Part shown: one piece after another, positions 58,701 through 64,000 of the stretch | Layout of the letters: every line of letters begins with the position of its first letter | Numbering within the stretch: position 1 is the first letter of the stretch | Assembly (NCBI GenBank): GCA_008508345.1 | Contig: QNGE01000945.1 | Coordinates: 88,044-152,043, forward strand | Source of the DNA: Paragonimus westermani | Taxonomy: Eukaryota > Platyhelminthes > Trematoda > Plagiorchiida > Troglotrematidae | Direction: 5' to 3' | DNA: 64,000 nucleotides | Notes under the pieces: generated by a model | Seen by the model: only the letters and a program-made list of their open reading frames with translations | What the model was told of the DNA's origin: nothing | The model's database searches: none | Position numbers and translations under genes: made by a program

Positions 58701-60915
58701 GATCAAATTTGTGTGGTGTTTGGGCGATGTACAATAATCAAAATTCTTTACCAATCATCAATAATGAAGATTGAAGTTGACGCTAAATTGGAAGCAACCC
58801 CAGAGGGTAAACAGCGCATTTCATGAAAAAACATTTAGAGAGCAATTTACTGGGATGAGACATATGGAGTCTTGAATTTTTGTAGACCGAACAAAATGAC
58901 AAACGTTTATAGATTTTTCCTGGAAAGCCGTGCATTAAGAGCCGAATAATAAAATGTTGGCTCATCTGATCTAGTAGTTGTGGTTTTCTTCAATGAACAT
59001 TCAGATGCAAGACATACATCACTTATGGATTATGAAACTGTCGCATGATCAAGTGATAGGCATTTGAAATAAATAAACAAGCAGTTACTCATGTGCTTCA
59101 GAAGATTCAGCTGGTATAAAGTTTGAACCTCACTTAGAATTGAATGTTTTGTCGAGTTTTTTCAGTCAGCTCGTTTCGAAGAAAAGTTCATACCTCAGTT
59201 TTGCTCTCACTGGAACTTTTCAATAGTAAAAGTTTCGTTACGATCGCAGTTTGATATAGTGTCCACATGTTCAAAGTGGTCGGACAATCTGTGCCTTACC
59301 CACAGGTGGATGTTGCTGATCGTGTTTCTTGTGGATTCATTGATACAGTGGTCAGCAGGATTACCTCATGGGATCCTAGAAAGGCGTTAACACTCTGGTT
59401 ATTGCAAGAATAGTTTTATTGCTAGAACCGCTCGAATGTTCTCGAATGAATGAAATGAACCCGCTATTATCAATTGGTGTGGTCTTTAATTTACATTTGC
59501 GAAATTTTCGATCACCGTTCAGCTGCCGTTTTTTCCTTCCCATACCTAACGTAGGTGCTTCTTAGACATTCACTGAATGAATTTTTTCTGTCGGTTCACG
59601 CGACAAAATGTAGCAAATCAGCAGTTTTCAGCTCGATTTACCGAGTTCGATTTTCCACAAGGTAATGGATACTAGCCAGTAGTTAAGGACCGAATGAATA
59701 GGGGTGCAAATCTGACCACTTCACTGTATTGTGTAAGATGACTGGGAAATCCAAACAACAGTAACTCGTTAAACATACGAAATGAGATTGGCAAGTGGAG
59801 TGGATAAACAATTAGTGTGGCCTAAAAGCATTAGCGGAATGCCTGATGCCTGATGGCTGCCAGTTTTGAGGTGGAAAGCGAAACAAAATTTCGACAAATG
59901 CGAAGACCAGCAAGAATTATCGGTAAAACAATCATTTCATTTTTATTGATTTGCCCGTTAACGAGTCTGGAAACCAGCATCGCTCATACGGTTTTATTCA
60001 CACGTATTATGTACAACCTTTCGGTGCACCCCTGTCAATCTGGAATGAAAGAAAACTGTGCAAGTAGAAACTGATTTTGTCGACGTGCATTCTCATGGGT
60101 GGTTAATAGAGAAACAGCTTTTTCCGGATGCTTAGAATTTACCTATATTTTTGAAGTGAAAGTCATTCGGCTGCGGACAGTTTCACCTTCCACCAAGGCA
60201 ATTACTTGTGTTAGTTAAAGGGGTTTTCTCTTTCTCACTTGTCTTGATTTGGATGTCAAACGCAATAATTTAGTCTGCCGTCTAGGATGTCGCAGTAGTT
60301 GTATTTCATGCAAGAGGGATATTGTTAACAACGTGGAAGTGATTTTCAACATAGGTCTGCTTGATTACCCTGGTTGAACACAATAGGACTAAGTGATCGG
60401 TCTAATGATTAAGCATTTCAATCTGCGGTGACGTTTTGTTCACCGATCCTAAGCTACCTAACGCCATGAACTACGGAGAGTGGTTTTGGCTGCAGATAAT
60501 GTCAGGCCAAAGGTAAACCGATTTCTATTCGCCTTTAGTAATGTGATGTACTGCTTCAATCTTGTTAAAAACATTCACTTCACTTAGAAGATGTTGCTTT
60601 AGTCTACTCTTACTTACCGTTACTTATTAGTAGGGGTAGATAGTGCTCCCATATTCCATGCACACCTGTAAAGACAAATTTGTTAAACATTCATATTTCC
60701 CGTACCCGTTGTGCGGTGTTTGTGTCACAAAATAGAAGGTGACATTCATCTTCACTCCCATCTGCGATTTATTAGGACGAACTTTCATTCGTTTGGCAAA
60801 TACGAAAGAATGAAACCAGAATGTTGACATATATGGTCTTTAAATCATAAACTCACTTTCATACTTTCAGCCTGATTTCTGTACTTATTTTAAAGCCAAT
60901 TACGATGATGAGAAC
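58701..60915. other. Intergenic stretch
   Basis: Near 59165-59400 the sequence again resembles the SINE family (tcagctcgtttcgaagaaaag..., ttttgctctcact). No gene recognised; ORFs at 59853-60074 and 60627-60830 have no domain. Confidence 0.45.
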
Positions 60916-61597
60916 AAAGACATATAGGCGAACAAATGTTTTCGATAATTCACCTTCAAGCCGGTACAATTACACAAGGATTTAGTACAGTTAGGTCGAG
61001 ATGTCGGTCAGACTTATTACAGGGAAACTCGGTCACTGACCAGTCGATTGGCGATGACTTGATTGGTCGGTTACGTCATGTTTTGACTCTACGCGCTTAA
61101 CCTATAAAAGCGAATGTTTTATGTAACCGACTGATGAGAATAAACGAAATGCTTGCATCTCGCAATGTACGTCTTCTTGCTGTCCTGATGAACTGGACAA
61201 AGGGAACTCAGTGTTTCATACGTCATGTTTATCCATTGGTTTGACCGCGCTGTTCAGCCATCGATCCAATGGATTTGTAGCCATGATCGGTGCAGCGTCT
61301 GAACAAACAGATTTTGATTACATACTATCGGGTCAGTCAGGCTGATTCCTCTACCATCGGCAGTACAGTGTACTAATTCAGACAGCTTTTAGTGGGATCG
61401 ATCGCCGACCAGCGCGGTCAAACCATTGGATAAACATGACGTAACTGACCAATCAAGTCATCGCCAGTCGACTGGTCAGTGACCGAGTTTCTGTGTAACA
61501 AGCCTGACCGATATGTCGACCTAACTCTACTAACTTCTTATATAATTGTACCGGCTTGAAGATGAATTATCGAAAACATTTGTTCGCCTATGTCTTT
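60916..61597. mobile_element. Inverted-repeat element with TATA and AATAAA boxes in the centre
   Basis: Arms 60916-61083 and 61432-61597 are reverse complements of about 167 bp with modest divergence. A second pair, 61219-61252 with 61410-61443, matches 33 of 34 bases. TTACGTCATGTTT thus occurs twice directly and once inverted. The centre holds TATAAAAG (61103-61110) and AATAAA (61139-61144) about 30 bases apart, reminiscent of an LTR R region. The type of element is unresolved: foldback, solo-LTR derivative or SINE-like. Confidence 0.65.
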
Positions 61598-63009
61598 ATT
61601 GCCGTTATTTTAAGACATTCTTATTTTCCAAGCTATTGCCGGGTGTAAGACAACATATTCTGATTTTTGGAAATTTAATAGGGGTACAATCGTACATATG
61701 TTATAATATTTCTCCAGTTGGAGGACCACTGATCGTGAATATCACCTAATCAGTTGTTGCTGTTCTGAATCTTGTGAAAATAAAATTTCATAGTAGTATT
61801 GAATCCCAATTTTTTTCATTAATGTTTAAAGCATGTCAAATACTTGGGTGTGCACCAGTTACCCAGCGAAAATTCATGTCCAAAATACCCTCAGACCAAG
61901 CGAAACTCTCATCTACCGTATAAATCTGACTATCGTGGACAAAAACACATTTGTGAGCGATGATTATTTTGATAGGTATCCAGTCGGTCAGCATTTGGGT
62001 GGCCACTTATGCCGGTTACAAGCGTTCGTCTATCATTCTCTGTCCGGACGATGGGTTTTTATACGAACCAGGAAAGTGGTGACCACAGAAAGCAAATAAA
62101 AAGAATTTCCTGCTCACAGATAATAATACTCATAATTCCTTCAATATTTTAGAATATTTCGGCCCACGTGTATGAATGCTTATCTACATATGTGTTCACA
62201 ACTGTGTAGTTATCTACGTGCACCTCAGTAAAGTACAGTGGAAGGTGGCTGGAGAGTTTAGAATGACCTACCTTAGCGGCTAAAGTGAACTGATCATATA
62301 TGAGACAAACCCAGGTTGCTGGGTCTTGGGTAAAATACGTCCACGTTCTTGTGCATCACTGATTATCGGTAGGTCTAATTCACTCGTATGAAGGGTTTTT
62401 TCATGTACCATCACTTACTACAGTGATCCATTGTTTAAAGTTAATATGAATTTCAGCTTACAAGACAAAATTACTGTTAGTATGACAATTGTTCCTGATT
62501 CGTTTATACTGCACTGTCATCTGGCTATCCAGGGTGTATTCAAATTTCAAATGGATCGTCCAAGTTGAACAGCCCCATAGAACGAAATCGAAACGTCACG
62601 GTTAAGCACCACACTTGCTTACTTGTGAGATTCAACATTACCTACCTCAGCCGACAGTTTTTTTAAAGATAGGCTTCCAGCTGATTCCAGAAAACCAATA
62701 CCGAGTTCAATACGAATGAAGATCAGAAGATCGTGTTTTGTTCTCGGCCTGTATTAAAAAATAACCGAGACTAATTCTGACTTACGGGCATCCTTTAATA
62801 AACTACATCTCCGGTTTATCAACTGGTCTTCTCCAGGGACGACGTAATCAAAATTCAGGGAACATTGACGAAATGTTGCTTTTTGCTGCACTGATTTCCT
62901 TAAACGGATTGATAAAATCGAGCACTGAATAACATGCTTGAACACTATTCATGATTTGTTATACTTTGAGAATTCCCACAAGTCATTCAGCCAGCCTACT
63001 TCAAAAACA
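61598..63009. other. Intergenic stretch
   Basis: A plus-strand ORF at 61833-62099 (88 codons, including YRINLTIVDKNTFVSDDYFD) begins right after an AG but matches nothing I know. No other feature. Confidence 0.4.
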
Positions 63010-63190
63010 AACATCATACTCAGGCTCTGTCTCTGTTAGGGCTCGTGAGTAGCGCACATTCTTGCCGTGTGGTTAATTTAACTCCGTCCACATTTTGTTG
63101 GGATAACCGTGTTAGCCACGGCGCCATTGAACTCACATTAGACATGACCGAATTATCGTATACAACCGCCCAGCTTCATTCGCTTTTGAC
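63010..63190 (-). repeat. Degenerate tRNA-derived SINE copy
   Basis: ctctgttagggctcgtgagtag, cttgcc, aactccg.ccacatttt, aaccgtgttagccac.gcgcca, ctcacattagacatgaccgaattatc parallels the 5070 copy block by block, box side on the minus strand. Confidence 0.55.
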
Positions 63191-64000
63191 CAGTGATAGG
63201 ATTGCTCGATCGCCCAATGGTCGGATGCAGTAAATATGTTGTTACCTGCAAGTTGTAACCTCAAGAGTGGGAATTCTGGCCGGGTTGAAATCGCATAAAT
63301 CGACAAACGTGTTGAATAATGACGATAGCGGAGATAAGTGCAATGTTTATGTATTGCTACATTTCGAATAAGACCGACTAAATATTCTGTGCGGCAAGAC
63401 GACGGTAGCCAGCTGTGTATGAGGTTCAAGGTATATCGAACAAATCACCTCATTACATTTATAAATAACAAACATAATTGTAGCTTTCGAGTGACTGAAG
63501 ATCCCTAGCGTTAGCATCAGAAACACTGCGTAACGAACAAGGTTGTCTTCGATTATGCATCACGAGGCCAACTACACAATTTTTATGCAGAACTTTGCTG
63601 TGAAGACGAGGCGTACAAAACAAACAACAGATTCAAATGCCGTCGACCAGGTAGTGGACACCAATAGCGTTCGCGCTTTGTCAAACAGATTGAAACAATG
63701 GTTCTCATTGATAAATTTGAAAAAAGCCAACAGTAGCATGTAAGATGTCTTGCGCAATGACATTTCGTTCGCATCTCATCGGTTACTTTTGCGAAATTAA
63801 CATACATTTTATATAGTTAAGGGGCAAGCAGCTAGGAGAAATCAATCTAGAAATATTTGAAACAGTCAGTCAGGTGACCAAAGCGGAAGCAGTAAAATGC
63901 AACTGATTGATAATTTTGATGCAATAAATGGGTGGTAAAAGATACATACATATTGAGTGGTGAATGTCAGATATGGTTAGAAAAAATCTACAGAAAAACA
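63191..64000. other. Stretch without recognisable feature
   Basis: Only short ORFs on both strands (for example 63543-63743 +, 63572-63763 -), none with a domain. The window ends here. Confidence 0.45.

Noticed and set aside
1..64000. CRISPR array, bacterial operons or other prokaryotic features
   Set aside because: No spaced direct repeats or tightly packed ORFs; spliced genes show eukaryotic nuclear DNA.

Overview
The window looks like nuclear DNA of an invertebrate, most likely a flatworm of trematode type. It is AT-rich, its genes have GT-AG introns of 1.6 to 9.2 kb, coding density is low, and decayed Penelope-like retroelements (PLEs), tRNA-derived SINEs and long inverted repeats are frequent. 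The lineage call is an inference from gene content and repeat style; nothing in the sequence names a species.

Positions 690-30977 (+ strand) hold the 3' part of an aromatic amino acid hydroxylase gene, best read as tyrosine hydroxylase. I rebuilt nine exons by splice phase. They join into 400 residues in one uninterrupted frame: the end of the ACT-like regulatory domain, the whole iron/pterin catalytic domain and a C-terminal helix with stop. Any upstream exons lie outside the window or were not recognised. The 9.2 kb intron before the penultimate exon carries a 13-bp-TSD insertion of a hammerhead-ribozyme-like PLE tail, a frameshifted RanBD-like fragment and several exon-like ORFs of unknown identity.

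Positions 31-43 kb are a transposon graveyard. They contain a 1.57 kb foldback structure with 384-bp arms (32616-34182), a minus-strand decayed PLE bracketed by 251-bp inverted copies of its own 3' end (34758-36614), and a plus-strand PLE with RT and GIY-YIG domains (40481-42256). The plus-strand PLE has lost a catalytic Asp and ends in a second hammerhead-like motif.

Two apparently single-exon genes follow: an inversin-like ankyrin-repeat protein (45811-48675) and a cytosolic sulfotransferase (52510-53526). From 54 kb to the end there is mostly repeat debris: another PLE fragment, SINE copies and a 0.68 kb inverted repeat at 60916-61597. A few unassigned ORFs are also present. The protein genes have no evident shared pathway; a tyrosine hydroxylase and a sulfotransferase that might accept catecholamines on one contig is suggestive but not evidence of linkage.
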